This document shows, piece after piece, positions 35,636-44,386 of a stretch of DNA of 64,000 bases; position 1 is the stretch's first letter, and each line of letters opens with the position of its first letter. The DNA comes from Sedimenticola selenatireducens DSM 17993 (GTDB taxonomy: Bacteria > Pseudomonadota > Gammaproteobacteria > Chromatiales > Chromatiaceae). The notes below the pieces were generated by a model. The model ran no database searches and was not told the DNA's origin. It was given only the letters and a program-made list of their open reading frames with translations. The stretch lies in the NCBI RefSeq assembly GCF_000428045.1, contig NZ_ATZE01000016.1:91030-155029 (forward strand), in the 5' to 3' direction. The position numbers and the translations under genes were made by a program.

Positions 35636-37288
35636 ATGAATGGTGCTGAATATATTGTTAGAAAACTGATATCAGAGGGAGTCGACACCCTGTTCGGCTA
35701 TCCCGGCGGCTGTGTCATGCCGCTCTATGACGCCCTGCTGGAGAGCCCGATCAGGCACATCCTCTGCCGGCATGAACAGGGCACGGCCTTTGCCGCGAAT
35801 GGCTACGCACGTTCCAGTGGCCGCATCGGCGTCTGTCTCGCCACCTCCGGACCCGGCGCCACCAACCTGATGACCGGCCTCGCCGATGCCTACATGGATT
35901 CAGTGCCGATGGTGGCCATAACCGGACAGGTGCCGACAGCGCTGATTGGCACCGACGCCTTCCAGGAGATTGATGTGCTTGGCATGAGCCTGCCGATCAC
36001 CAAGCAGAGTTTCCTGGTTCAGGCGATCGATGAGCTGCCAGAAATATTGGATCAGGCATTCCGGATTGCCCTGGAGGGTCGCCCGGGTCCGGTACTGGTC
36101 GACCTGCCCAAGGATATCCAGCTGGCCACACTGTCGGAACCAACAATACCCCACCTCAGTGGGGAACGGATCAGCAACACCACCACCCCGGCGCAGTGGC
36201 AGCAGGCGATCGAGCTGATGAATACGAGCCGCAGACCAATCATCTACGGCGGCGGTGGTATTCTGCTTGGCGACGCCGTCAGCCCGTTCCGCCAGTTCGT
36301 CGAAACCACCGGTATCCCGGCAGTATTCAGTCTGAAAGGGCTGGGGGCGCTGCCGGGCGATCATCCCCTTAACATGGGCATGCTCGGCATGCACGGCTCT
36401 GTGGCGGCCAACCAGGTTGTTCAGGAGGCCGATCTGCTGATTGCAGTCGGCGTCCGCTTCGATGACCGGGTGACCGGCAAGCTGAGCCGCTTTGCCCCCC
36501 ACGCCCAGGTCATTCATCTGGACATAGATCCGGCAGAGATCGGCAAGCTTCGCCAGGCGGTTTGTGCCCTGCCGGGTGATATCAAGCAGAGCCTGAAGGC
36601 ACTCACTATCAAGCTGAATCTGTTGGACTGGCAGTCACAGTGTCTCGAACGACTGGAGCAGGACGGCTTTGCCCTGCCAGCGCAGGATGGCATCACCGGC
36701 CCCCATTTCATGCGTCTATTGTCACAGACGACCCGGGGCCAAGCCATCATCAGCTGCGATGTGGGCCAGCACCAGATGTGGGTGGCACAACACTACGCCT
36801 TCGACCATCCACGCAAACACCTCACCAGCGGCGGACTGGGCGCCATGGGGTTCGGCCTGCCGGCCGCCATCGGCGCCCAGTTGGCAAATTCGGAGATCCC
36901 GGTGATCAATGTGGCCGGTGACGGCTCTTTCATGATGAATGCGCAGGAACTGGCCACGATCGGCCGTTACCGGCTGCCGACCAAGATCATCATCCTGGAC
37001 AACCAGGCTCTGGGCATGGTGCGGCAACAGCAGTCCGTCTGCTACCAGGGACGCTACAGCGAGATTGATCTCTCCGACAATCCGGACTTCTGCACCCTGG
37101 CCCGAGCCTTCGGCATTCCGGCCCAATCCATATCGGATCCCGATGACATGGCTTACGCCATCAACAAACTGCTGGAGACACCGGGCCCTGCCCTGCTGCA
37201 TGTCGCCATCGCAACAGAGCACAATGTCTGGCCGATGGTGAAGCCGGGCGATGCCAATGATCAAATAATAACAGGAGCAAACCCATGA
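35636..37288 (+). CDS. ilvG: Acetolactate synthase, large catalytic subunit (IlvG type)
   Basis: 550 aa, ThDP-dependent. It joins two pyruvates to acetolactate, or pyruvate and 2-oxobutyrate to acetohydroxybutyrate, in Val/Leu/Ile synthesis. Visible: [25 protein letters not shown] start, catalytic Glu in [19 protein letters not shown]-region [16 protein letters not shown], and the ThDP-Mg motif [21 protein letters not shown] at 35636 matches E. coli IlvG; the frame runs on upstream to 35534 only because repeats there happen to be open. Preceded by a leader peptide and attenuator, and overlapped with ilvM (ATGA at 37285). Confidence 0.96.
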   Translation: MNGAEYIVRKLISEGVDTLFGYPGGCVMPLYDALLESPIRHILCRHEQGTAFAANGYARSSGRIGVCLATSGPGATNLMTGLADAYMDSVPMVAITGQVPTALIGTDAFQEIDVLGMSLPITKQSFLVQAIDELPEILDQAFRIALEGRPGPVLVDLPKDIQLATLSEPTIPHLSGERISNTTTPAQWQQAIELMNTSRRPIIYGGGGILLGDAVSPFRQFVETTGIPAVFSLKGLGALPGDHPLNMGMLGMHGSVAANQVVQEADLLIAVGVRFDDRVTGKLSRFAPHAQVIHLDIDPAEIGKLRQAVCALPGDIKQSLKALTIKLNLLDWQSQCLERLEQDGFALPAQDGITGPHFMRLLSQTTRGQAIISCDVGQHQMWVAQHYAFDHPRKHLTSGGLGAMGFGLPAAIGAQLANSEIPVINVAGDGSFMMNAQELATIGRYRLPTKIIILDNQALGMVRQQQSVCYQGRYSEIDLSDNPDFCTLARAFGIPAQSISDPDDMAYAINKLLETPGPALLHVAIATEHNVWPMVKPGDANDQIITGANP

Positions 37289-37581
37289 TATTCAGTCTGC
37301 ACATTCAAGCCCGTTCCAATCCGGCCATGCTGGAGAAGATACTCCAGACCACCCGCGTTCGTGGCTTTTCCATCCGCTCCATGGATGTCAAAAGCTGTGA
37401 TACCGAACGGCTGCTCAAGATTCATCTGACGGTTGAGAGTGATCGTCCACAGGAGCGGCTGGTGACCCAGTTGAACAAGCTCGGCGGTATCCGGGAGCTG
37501 ACCGCCCTGCATGCAGTGGCTGACTCCGCACCGCTGGTTGAAAGAAATCTCCAGAAAGTGTCGCTGATGTATCCGGTCTGA
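37285..37581 (+). CDS. ilvM: Acetolactate synthase small subunit (IlvM type, ACT domain)
   Basis: 98 aa with one ACT domain ([19 protein letters not shown] ... [15 protein letters not shown]). It is short, like IlvM of E. coli (87 aa), and not like the longer IlvH/IlvN. The subunit activates the catalytic subunit and sets feedback behaviour; IlvGM-type enzymes are usually insensitive to valine. ATG overlaps the ilvG stop, so the two subunits are made together. Confidence 0.92.
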   Translation: MIFSLHIQARSNPAMLEKILQTTRVRGFSIRSMDVKSCDTERLLKIHLTVESDRPQERLVTQLNKLGGIRELTALHAVADSAPLVERNLQKVSLMYPV

Positions 37582-37593
37582 GCAGTGCGGGAA

Positions 37594-37648
37594 CGGCTGA
37601 GTGTGGGCGATAGTTCCGGGACAGGATGATCAGGGATCATCTCAGCCG
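37594..37648. other. Nested inverted repeats after ilvM
   Basis: Outer arms CGGCTGA and TCAGCCG enclose an inner hairpin GATGATC-AGG-GATCATC (37625-37641). No T-run follows. It may slow exonucleases or help end the ilv transcript. Just after it, CCGGAAAA-like units repeat three times. Confidence 0.4.
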
Positions 37649-37743
37649 CGGAAACCCGGAAAACCGGAAAACCGGATGGTTTAGGCGACTGTGAGCCACC
37701 ACCGGTTTCGGCTAATATGGGGTGTTTTGCGGTGGAGACCAAA

Positions 37744-38586
37744 ATGAAGCATATCGGTGCCCATGTCAGCGCCAGTGGCGGCGTGGAGAACGCCCCGCTC
37801 AATGCCCGGGCCATCGGCGCAACCGCCTTTGCCCTGTTTACCAAGAACCAGCGGCAGTGGAAGGCCAAGCCACTAACGGACAACAGTATCGCCCGGTTTC
37901 GAGAAAACCTCGAGAGCGTCGCGATTGACCCGCAATTCGTGCTCCCCCACGACAGCTACCTGATCAACCTGGGGCATCCGGAACCGGAGGCGCTGCAAAA
38001 GTCCCGGGACGCCTTCCTGGACGAGATGCGACGCTGCGAGCAGCTTGGACTCAGTCTGCTCAATTTCCATCCCGGCAGTCATCTGAAAAAGATCCCCGAA
38101 GCGGCGAGTCTTGCCCTGGTGGCCGACTCGATCAACTGGGCTTTGGAGCAGACCACGGGTGTCACCGCCGTGATCGAAAACACAGCCGGCCAGGGCACCA
38201 ATTTGGGACACCGTTTTGAACACCTGGCCAGCATTATCGAACGGGTGGAAGACAAATCCCGCGTGGGTGTCTGCCTGGACACCTGTCATACCTTTACCGC
38301 CGGTTATGACCTGCGCACGGCCGAAGCCTGCGAGCAGACGTTTGCCGAATTTGAGCGAATTGTCGGCTTCGACTATCTGCGGGGCGTGCACCTGAACGAC
38401 AGCAAACCGGACCTGGGCTCACGGGTCGACCGGCACGAGAGCCTGGGCAAGGGAAAACTGGGCTGGCCGGTGTTCGAGTACATCATGAACGATCCCCGTT
38501 TTGAGGAGATTCCCATGGTGCTGGAGACCATCGACGACACGCTCTGGGCCGATGAGATCCGTCAGCTTTATGCTCTGCAACGGTAA
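37744..38586 (+). CDS. nfo: Endonuclease IV (AP endonuclease)
   Basis: 280 aa TIM-barrel with three zinc ions that cuts DNA at abasic sites. Visible: [69 protein letters not shown], and [24 protein letters not shown], which together hold the metal ligands. ATG at 37744 has GGAG 7 nt upstream; an in-frame ATG at 37717 lacks one. Single gene, ends 108 bp before tRNA-Asp. Confidence 0.96.
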   Translation: MKHIGAHVSASGGVENAPLNARAIGATAFALFTKNQRQWKAKPLTDNSIARFRENLESVAIDPQFVLPHDSYLINLGHPEPEALQKSRDAFLDEMRRCEQLGLSLLNFHPGSHLKKIPEAASLALVADSINWALEQTTGVTAVIENTAGQGTNLGHRFEHLASIIERVEDKSRVGVCLDTCHTFTAGYDLRTAEACEQTFAEFERIVGFDYLRGVHLNDSKPDLGSRVDRHESLGKGKLGWPVFEYIMNDPRFEEIPMVLETIDDTLWADEIRQLYALQR

Positions 38587-38611
38587 CCCGGCAATCAAGA
38601 AAGAAAAGCGG

Positions 38612-38639
38612 TTGACCTTTTGTCAGGAATCATTAAACT
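38612..38639 (+). promoter_or_regulatory. Sigma-70 promoter of tRNA-Asp
   Basis: TTGACC, 16-nt spacer, TAAACT, followed by ACCGCGC. It lies about 55 bp upstream of the mature tRNA 5' end. Confidence 0.6.
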
Positions 38640-38693
38640 ACCGCGCTCCAACGTTGGTTGTCTGCCTTGCCGGCAACTGATTTGAGCCTCTGC

Positions 38694-38770
38694 GGAGCGG
38701 TAGTTCAGTTGGTTAGAATACCGGCCTGTCACGCCGGGGGTCGCGGGTTCGAGCCCCGTCCGCTCCGCCA
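38694..38770 (+). tRNA. tRNA-Asp (anticodon GTC)
   Basis: Acceptor arms GGAGCGG and CCGCTCC pair fully. D arm TAGTTCAGTTGGTTAGAATA, anticodon stem CCGGC/GCCGG with loop CTGTCAC, so the anticodon is GTC at 38728-38730. T arm CGGGTTCGAGCCCCG-like, discriminator G, encoded CCA. Confidence 0.97.
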
Positions 38771-38780
38771 CTATTGATGA

Positions 38781-38813
38781 AAAACGGATTCCTTCTGGAA
38801 TCCGTTTTTTTTT
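38781..38813 (+). terminator. Intrinsic terminator of tRNA-Asp
   Basis: AAAACGGATTCC, loop TTCT, GGAATCCGTTTT followed by more T (nine in all): a perfect 12-bp stem 10 bp after the tRNA CCA end. Confidence 0.92.
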
Positions 38814-38915
38814 GCCATGGAAGGCCTTATGCAGCGTAGGCCAAGGATGGCCGAGAGCGGCTTTGCCAGGGATGACCTTATGCCACACGGGCCAGGGATC
38901 GGCGTAGCCCCCCGT
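38814..38915. repeat. Diverged tandem pair of GGCCATGGATGGCC-type repeats
   Basis: Two units, GCCATGGAAGGCCTTATGCAG...GGATGGCCGAGAGCGGC and GCCAGGGATGACCTTATGCC...GGGCCAGGGATCGGCG, align with the pair at 35504-35607. They begin right after the T-run of the tRNA-Asp terminator. A further GCGGGCCATGCCCGC hairpin lies at 38940-38955. Confidence 0.65.
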
Positions 38916-38963
38916 GGTTGCCCTGATCAATCGATGAAAGCGGGCCATGCCCGCGATCGGCCT

Positions 38964-40085
38964 TCAGCCCGCCTTAAAACTCTTCAGCACCACAAACTTC
39001 CGATCCGCCGCCACCTGCCGTACATTGCCGTACAGCCGTTTAAGCTTGACGTGATAATTGAGATGGCGATTACCGATAATGCGCAACTCACCACCTGTCC
39101 GCAGCACCCGGCGCGCCTGATTGAACATGCGCCAGGCAATCTCGTCACCCACCACACTGCCCTGGTGAAAGGGTGGATTGCACAGGATCAGTTCGGCGCT
39201 GGCGGGGGGAAATCCACTCAGTGCATCCCCTTGACTGAAGCGGGCCGGATTCGCCAGACCGGAACCCGCGAAGGTCGCCTGGGCACTGGCCACGGCCATC
39301 GCCGACTCATCGACAAAATGCAGCGTGGCGGCGGGATTCTGTTGCGCGGCCATCAGACCCACCACGCCGTTGCCGCAACCCAGGTCGATAATATCCCGAT
39401 AGCCATCACTGGCGGGTATATGCGCCAGCAACAGCCGGGTACCGATATCCAACTGATCCCGGGAAAAGACATTGGCGTGATTGATCAACTGAAAATCCGT
39501 CCCCTCCAGTGGGTAGCAGACAGGATAGGAAGAGGCGGGAATCTCCAGATCCGCACCAACGGCGGCGAAGATCAGCCGGGCTTTTTTATGTGCCAATGAG
39601 GTGGTGGTCGGACCAATAATGCGCTCGAACAGTTGCAGGGTCGAGGTATGGATCTGTTTCGACATGCCACAGCCGATCACCCGACTCTCCGGTTTGAGAT
39701 GAGGCCGGAGCCGGATCAGTTCATGTTCCAGCAGCGCCAGGGTCTTGGTGACACGAATCAGCACCAGGTCATAGGCGCCCTGGGGTTCATCCAGGGAACC
39801 GATAAAGTCAACGCCACTTTCGTCAAGGCCGTTGGCTTTGAGATTCTCCCGCGCCGACCAGTCAGCCAGGTAAGAGTCACTCTGCCGGGTCGGCCCATAC
39901 CGGGCGAGCGCGCAGCTCAGTGCGCCAAAACCATCATTGATAATCAGAATCCGGCCGCTGATCTCATTCCCGAGATGGGCCAGCAGATACTCATCCGCCG
40001 CATCCCAGGCGCGCAGCGTCTCCCGCTTGCGCAATGGATAACGCCGCAGAATGAAACCGCCGGCGGGCGTATCAAGCGTCTGCAT
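38964..40085 (-). CDS. rlmG: 23S rRNA (guanine-1835-N2) methyltransferase
   Basis: 373 aa. Tandem methyltransferase-like folds, the second active: SAM motif [23 protein letters not shown], and catalytic NPPF in LCNPPFHQG. The N-terminal half ([31 protein letters not shown]) follows E. coli RlmG (378 aa) rather than RsmC. It methylates G1835 of 23S rRNA. Its start overlaps the end of rsmJ by 14 bp, so two rRNA guanine N2 methyltransferases form one unit. Confidence 0.93.
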   Translation of the reverse strand: MQTLDTPAGGFILRRYPLRKRETLRAWDAADEYLLAHLGNEISGRILIINDGFGALSCALARYGPTRQSDSYLADWSARENLKANGLDESGVDFIGSLDEPQGAYDLVLIRVTKTLALLEHELIRLRPHLKPESRVIGCGMSKQIHTSTLQLFERIIGPTTTSLAHKKARLIFAAVGADLEIPASSYPVCYPLEGTDFQLINHANVFSRDQLDIGTRLLLAHIPASDGYRDIIDLGCGNGVVGLMAAQQNPAATLHFVDESAMAVASAQATFAGSGLANPARFSQGDALSGFPPASAELILCNPPFHQGSVVGDEIAWRMFNQARRVLRTGGELRIIGNRHLNYHVKLKRLYGNVRQVAADRKFVVLKSFKAG

Positions 40086-40860
40086 GGCGTGGGCCGGTCA
40101 GGTAGATATCGTAACGGGTATTGGGGCTGCCGATGGAGAGCGACGGGACACGCTCGGTCAGTGGCGGCGCCTTGACCGGCCGCTTCACCACCACCCGGTG
40201 GCCGGCGATGCCAAGCGCGGTCTCCAGCAGTTCGGCACTATCCTGGTCCTCCCCCAGCAGCAGCTGGAACAGGCGCATCTCCTTTTTCACCTTGGCCGAT
40301 TTCTCCCGATGCGGGTACATGGGGTCGAGATAGACCACATCGGGTCTTTCATCTGGCGGCGCGACATAGTCACGGCCATCCAGACAGTGCAGCCGCATGC
40401 GTGCCGCGATCGACTCCACTTCCGGGTCCGCCAGGGCACGCCGCAGGCCATCCGACAGCAGGGCATGGACCACGGCGGAGCGCTCGATCATCTCCACGCT
40501 GCAGCCCAGGGTTGCCAGCACGAAGGCATCGCGCCCGAGACCGGCGGTCATATCCAGCACCCGGGGAGTCCAGCCGTTCTTGAGACCGATGGCCCGGGCC
40601 AGCGGTTGTCCCCGGCCACCGCCGAACTTTCTTCTATGCGCAGCCTTGCCGTCGACAAAATCCACCATTACAGGCCCGGGGGCATCCGGCCCGAGCTGCC
40701 GCAACACCAGGCGATCCGCCTGTAGCAGCAACAGCAGACCCTGTTCGATCTGATCCAATGAATAACACGGGAGCGACAATGCAGCGGCCAGCCGCTCTGC
40801 CGCAGGCTGCTGTTCGGATGAGGCGGCGGCCACACCGATAACTGACGATTGTTCTGGCAC
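40072..40860 (-). CDS. rsmJ: 16S rRNA (guanine-1516-N2) methyltransferase
   Basis: 262 aa. Visible: [24 protein letters not shown] motif [19 protein letters not shown], and [14 protein letters not shown], all diagnostic of RsmJ (YhiQ). It methylates G1516 in 16S rRNA. GTG start at 40860, with AGGA 6 nt upstream. Followed by rlmG with a 14-bp overlap. Confidence 0.95.
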   Translation of the reverse strand: MPEQSSVIGVAAASSEQQPAAERLAAALSLPCYSLDQIEQGLLLLLQADRLVLRQLGPDAPGPVMVDFVDGKAAHRRKFGGGRGQPLARAIGLKNGWTPRVLDMTAGLGRDAFVLATLGCSVEMIERSAVVHALLSDGLRRALADPEVESIAARMRLHCLDGRDYVAPPDERPDVVYLDPMYPHREKSAKVKKEMRLFQLLLGEDQDSAELLETALGIAGHRVVVKRPVKAPPLTERVPSLSIGSPNTRYDIYLTGPRHADA

Positions 40861-40922
40861 AAATGATCCTGCGAAACGACTCAGTCCGATATAGGCAAAT
40901 TATCCCAATTTATCAGCCGTCA

Positions 40923-41948
40923 TTATCGCCAGATATCCACATCCCTGCCCTGCTCGCGTATCTGTTCTGCCCTGGCGGAGATGTAGCGCTGAAAACTGGG
41001 TTCCGTTTTATAAGCGTCCGAGAGCAGATAGTCAAAGATTGAGGCCGTGTGAAACTGTTTAAAAAACGCCTCGGAACGGATCACCTCCCCTGCCTCCGGA
41101 TCAAACAGCACCACGGAGGGGGCATAGTTGATCGCCAACGCCTGAGCCCACTCCCGCGCCGTGGTGCGTTTTCCGTCCGGGGTGATAATCGGCGTGTTGG
41201 ACCACATGTCCAGTTGGATTGCGTGCGTGCGCCCGACCAACTGACGGATCTCCGGGTCACTCAGCAGTTCCTGATGCATGCGGCTGCAGGCCGGGCAATC
41301 TCCCTGCTCGAAGAAGACAGCCAGCGGCTCCCGAACCAGACTGAGATCATGGGGCGCGGCAATAAAAAACGGCTGTGACTGGAGTTGTCTGCCCGCCGAC
41401 AGCGTCGTTTGACGGGACGCCAGATAATCACGATAGGCTTGCTGCTGTTCGAGCCGGCCACCGATATAATCCAGCGCCAGCTTGAAGGTAGCCGGGGGAA
41501 TATAGCCATTGAGCCGGAGAATCACCTGCCCCGCTTCATTCAGAAACAGCAGGGTCGGGGTAAATTGCACCCGCAGCGAGGCGGCAAAGGTCTTTTCCGT
41601 CTGCTCCTGACCATCCATATCCATTACCGGACGGTCACCCCACATGTTGACACTGATGACATCCAGTTCACGGCGCATCTGCTCCTCGATATCCCGTTGG
41701 GCGAGGTTGCGCTCCACCATCAGATTGCAATAGGGACACCCATTCTGGTGAAAAAACAGCAACACTCGCCGGCCTTCCGCCGATGCCTCTGCCACATCCT
41801 CCCGAATGTCCAAAAAGCTCTCCTTGAACCAGTCCGGATAAACCGTCTCCCTGGCCCCGAGAAAACGACCCTCAGACTCGGCCGCAGCCGCGCCGCCGAA
41901 CAGCAACAGGAGTGACAGCCAGCCACACAACAAGAGAGACTTCAACAT
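40923..41948 (-). CDS. Periplasmic protein with two thioredoxin domains (SoxW-like)
   Basis: 341 aa. Signal peptide (residues ~1-23, ending GGAAAAE). Domain 1 (~40-165) has CPYC in FFHQNGCPYCNLMVERN and the cis-Pro VQFTPTLLFLN. Domain 2 (~205-310) has CPAC in FFEQGDCPACSRMHQEL and cis-Pro INYAPSVVLFD. Both CxxC pairs are intact. Each domain has the SoxW/DsbE-like N-M-W-G/S-N insertion, which suggests internal duplication. It probably carries electrons to periplasmic partners, perhaps in sulfur oxidation or cytochrome maturation, but no Sox genes are nearby. Confidence 0.85.
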   Translation of the reverse strand: MLKSLLLCGWLSLLLLFGGAAAAESEGRFLGARETVYPDWFKESFLDIREDVAEASAEGRRVLLFFHQNGCPYCNLMVERNLAQRDIEEQMRRELDVISVNMWGDRPVMDMDGQEQTEKTFAASLRVQFTPTLLFLNEAGQVILRLNGYIPPATFKLALDYIGGRLEQQQAYRDYLASRQTTLSAGRQLQSQPFFIAAPHDLSLVREPLAVFFEQGDCPACSRMHQELLSDPEIRQLVGRTHAIQLDMWSNTPIITPDGKRTTAREWAQALAINYAPSVVLFDPEAGEVIRSEAFFKQFHTASIFDYLLSDAYKTEPSFQRYISARAEQIREQGRDVDIWR

Positions 41949-42029
41949 TGTCCAAACACCTTAAACACTGGTAACGTACCCGCAAGCATAGCAGGTGGAT
42001 GCGACAACCATAATAGATCAGGAGGCAGC

Positions 42030-42269
42030 ATGAAAATCTCCATCGATGTGACACCGGAAGAGATGCGAAAACTGATGGGCTGGCCGGATGTGCAGGGATT
42101 GCAGGAGGAGATGATCGACAAGATCCGCGAGCAGATGAATGCCGGCGCCGAAGGCTACGACCCGCTCAGCCTGATGCAGCCGTTCTTTGCCCAGTCGGCC
42201 AATTCAATGGAAAGCTTCCAGAAGATGGTGGCCGGCATGATGAGCGCTTACAGCAAGAAGAGCGATTAG
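42030..42269 (+). CDS. Small DUF6489-like protein
   Basis: 79 aa. MKISIDVTPEEMRKLMGWPDVQGLQ is the usual start of this small helical family of proteobacteria, followed by a Met- and Gln-rich helix (MQPFFAQSANSMESFQKMVAGMM). Function unknown. AGGAGG lies 6-7 nt before the ATG, the best ribosome binding site in the area, so it should be well expressed. Confidence 0.8.
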   Translation: MKISIDVTPEEMRKLMGWPDVQGLQEEMIDKIREQMNAGAEGYDPLSLMQPFFAQSANSMESFQKMVAGMMSAYSKKSD

Positions 42270-42313
42270 GCCATCCTATGGCAGTTAGGCTGCACCACCC
42301 GTGAACTCACGGG

Positions 42314-43087
42314 TCACGCCCCGTAGATATCATAGAAAAAGTAGCCGGTGATGAGCACGCTGGCGAGGATGACGAACTGCCGAACCAGCCGCTGTGGCAG
42401 CCGGCGCGCCGCATGGGCGGCCACATAACCGCCGGCCAGAGTGCCCAGCAAGACCAGGGTGCCCTCATACCAGGCGATCACGCCATCGAAAATAAACAGC
42501 GCTATGGCGATCAGTGAGACTACAGTGGAAACCAGCAGTTTAAGGCCATTCATGGCATTGATATCCGTATGTCCCGCCAGCGCCAGATAGCTGAGGATAA
42601 CGATCCCCAGCCCGGCGTTGAAAAACCCCCCATAGATGCAGATCCCAAGCAGAAACAGCAGAAGCAGCAGTTTACCGATACTGGAGGCATGACGGTGAGC
42701 AGAGGCCATCCGCTTCAGTGTCCGGTTGATCCAGCCTCCGAAGATAAAAAGCAGCGTGGCAAACAGCAGCAGCCAGGGAATCGCCTCGCGAAACAGCGTC
42801 TCCGGTGTCTGCAACAGTAGCCAGGCACCGACAATACCCCCCAACAGGCTGAGGAGAATAAATCGCGGCAGTTCATTCCGGTGCGCGGACAGCTCGTTGC
42901 GGAAGGCGTAGGCGCCACTCATATAGCCGGAACAGGAAGAGAAGGTATTGGTGGCATTGGCGCTGATCGGCGGAACCCCGACAAACAGCAGAGCCGGAAA
43001 GGTAATAAAACTGCCTCCACCGGCGATGGAGTTGACCACGCCGCCAAAGAATCCGGCCAGGAAAAGGAACAGCGCTTCAAATAACAT
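42314..43087 (-). CDS. TauE/SafE family anion exporter/permease
   Basis: 257 aa with about eight hydrophobic helices in two repeats. The family motif GGVVNSIAGGGSFITFPALL lies at the N terminus and FFNAGLGIVILSYLALAG in the middle. These proteins move sulfite, sulfoacetate or other sulfur-containing anions across the inner membrane; the substrate here is not known. ATG at 43087 is preferred to an in-frame TTG at 43093. Confidence 0.88.
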   Translation of the reverse strand: MLFEALFLFLAGFFGGVVNSIAGGGSFITFPALLFVGVPPISANATNTFSSCSGYMSGAYAFRNELSAHRNELPRFILLSLLGGIVGAWLLLQTPETLFREAIPWLLLFATLLFIFGGWINRTLKRMASAHRHASSIGKLLLLLFLLGICIYGGFFNAGLGIVILSYLALAGHTDINAMNGLKLLVSTVVSLIAIALFIFDGVIAWYEGTLVLLGTLAGGYVAAHAARRLPQRLVRQFVILASVLITGYFFYDIYGA

Positions 43088-43216
43088 GGCCAACCGTTGT
43101 TAAAATCAGGATGCCGAGAGATTATCAGCTTCCACACGGTGACCGCCAGACACAGCCTGGCCACTTTTTCGTCGCCCTTTGTACCGCATCTTCGATTAAC
43201 CCTGTTTTAAAAACCT

Positions 43217-43537
43217 TCAGGAGAGACTGGACATTTTCAGGCCGGCAATCCCGATAATAATCAGCAACACGCTGAACAGGCGAACAGTGTTCACAGGTTC
43301 GCCCAGGAGGGTGATCCCAAGAATCACGGTACCGACCGCACCCACGCCAACCCAGACAGGATATGCGGTACCCACCGGCAGAGTACGCATGGCGATACCC
43401 AGCAGCCACAGGCTGATGATCATGGATAGCACGGTCCAGAAGCTTGGCCAAAACCGGCTGAATCCCTCCGTATACTTCAAACCTATCGCCCAACCGACCT
43501 CAAACAGGCCCGCTATCACCAGTGTCACCCAAGCCAT
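43217..43537 (-). CDS. sugE: SMR family guanidinium exporter (SugE/Gdx type)
   Basis: 106 aa with four membrane helices. Membrane Glu in [26 protein letters not shown], then [22 protein letters not shown], then the C-terminal GIAGLKMSS. The G-L-K-Y-T-x-G-F-(S/T)-R sequence places it in the Gdx/SugE branch (guanidinium/H+ antiport) and not the EmrE branch. It works as a dual-topology dimer. ATG at 43537 has AAGGA 7 nt upstream; the frame runs on to 43606 but without a better start. Upstream is a 180-nt leader. Confidence 0.9.
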   Translation of the reverse strand: MAWVTLVIAGLFEVGWAIGLKYTEGFSRFWPSFWTVLSMIISLWLLGIAMRTLPVGTAYPVWVGVGAVGTVILGITLLGEPVNTVRLFSVLLIIIGIAGLKMSSLS

Positions 43538-43717
43538 AAAACTTTCCTTCAGCATGGTGGAGTCGTCCCCGATCGGGACCAAAAAGAGTCGCCACGCCCG
43601 AATCATTAGAGTAGTTGATTACCGTCTGAAGCAGACTTTGCTCACCAGCTTTCCTCTCCAGCCGGAAAACCTGGTGCGGAGATAACAGACGCCACTACGC
43701 CAGGCATGGCAGAAAAT
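43538..43717 (-). other. Leader region of sugE with potential RNA structure
   Basis: The space between the kinase gene stop and sugE can fold. Read on the minus strand, ACCAG ... CTGGT arms enclose GTTTTCCGG...AGAGGAAAG, and GTCCC-GATCG-GGGAC lies close to the ribosome binding site with GGGGACGACTCC. Guanidine riboswitches often precede sugE, and the ACGA loop is reminiscent of the guanidine-II class, but a second ACGR hairpin is not evident. Confidence 0.25.
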
Positions 43718-44386
43718 TCAAGGCAACCAGATTGAAAAACAGCCCCCACTGAGCTGGTGGCTGTTCTCCAGACGGATAAAGCCCTGCTGTTCTCCATTGC
43801 GATGCATCTCGGCAATCATGGTGGCGAAATAGAGGCCCAACTTGGTCCTGCCTTCGGCAAGCGCACCATGATCATCCTCCGCCGATTGTTTTGACAGCAT
43901 CTGCTCCGGATACCCGCTCCCGTTATCCTCCACCCGAAACACCAGATACCCCGCTTCCTGGGCAGCGGAAATCAGCAGCCGGTCGCGGGTGTAGCGGATA
44001 CCGTTGCCCACCAGATTGTTCAGTACGTTGCGGATCAGGTTTTCATCAAAATAACCGAACAGCTCCGGATCACAATCACTGACAAGTTCAATATGATTGG
44101 CCTCGGCGGATGAGCGGTTCTCTGCCATTATTTCCGCGATAAAAATGGCCACATCCACCTCCTCGATGGAGGGTGAGATACGTTCATTCTCGATATTGTA
44201 GAGGGTAAGCAGTTCGATCAGGTTGTTATTGAGCCGTTTTGCTTCATTTTGCAGCACGGTCATACGTGCCGGCTTATCAAAATCGACCGCGGCATCGGCA
44301 GTGATCTCATCAAGGGTATGAATCACCATACTGAGTGAGTTCTTCATGTCATGAATCAACGATGCGAGCACGTCATAAAACTTCAT
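43718..44386 (-). CDS. Soluble histidine kinase
   Basis: 222 aa, no membrane helix or sensor domain. Dimerisation/phosphoacceptor helix SLIHDMKNSLSM with H12, then an ATPase domain with N box NVLNNLVGNGIRYT, G1 box DNGSGYP and G2-like TKLGLYFATMIAE. A complete but minimal kinase whose input must come from a partner. Its start overlaps the stop of the upstream response regulator as ATGA (44383-44386), so the two are a cognate pair. Confidence 0.88.
   Translation of the reverse strand: MKFYDVLASLIHDMKNSLSMVIHTLDEITADAAVDFDKPARMTVLQNEAKRLNNNLIELLTLYNIENERISPSIEEVDVAIFIAEIMAENRSSAEANHIELVSDCDPELFGYFDENLIRNVLNNLVGNGIRYTRDRLLISAAQEAGYLVFRVEDNGSGYPEQMLSKQSAEDDHGALAEGRTKLGLYFATMIAEMHRNGEQQGFIRLENSHQLSGGCFSIWLP

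Noticed and set aside
37655..37685. Short CCGGAAAA tandem units resembling a CRISPR or direct-repeat array
   Set aside because: Only about three 8-bp units without spacers; simple slippage repeat.
43538..43606. Longer SugE start at 43606
   Set aside because: The extension is non-hydrophobic, unlike the family, and ATG 43537 has a good AAGGA.
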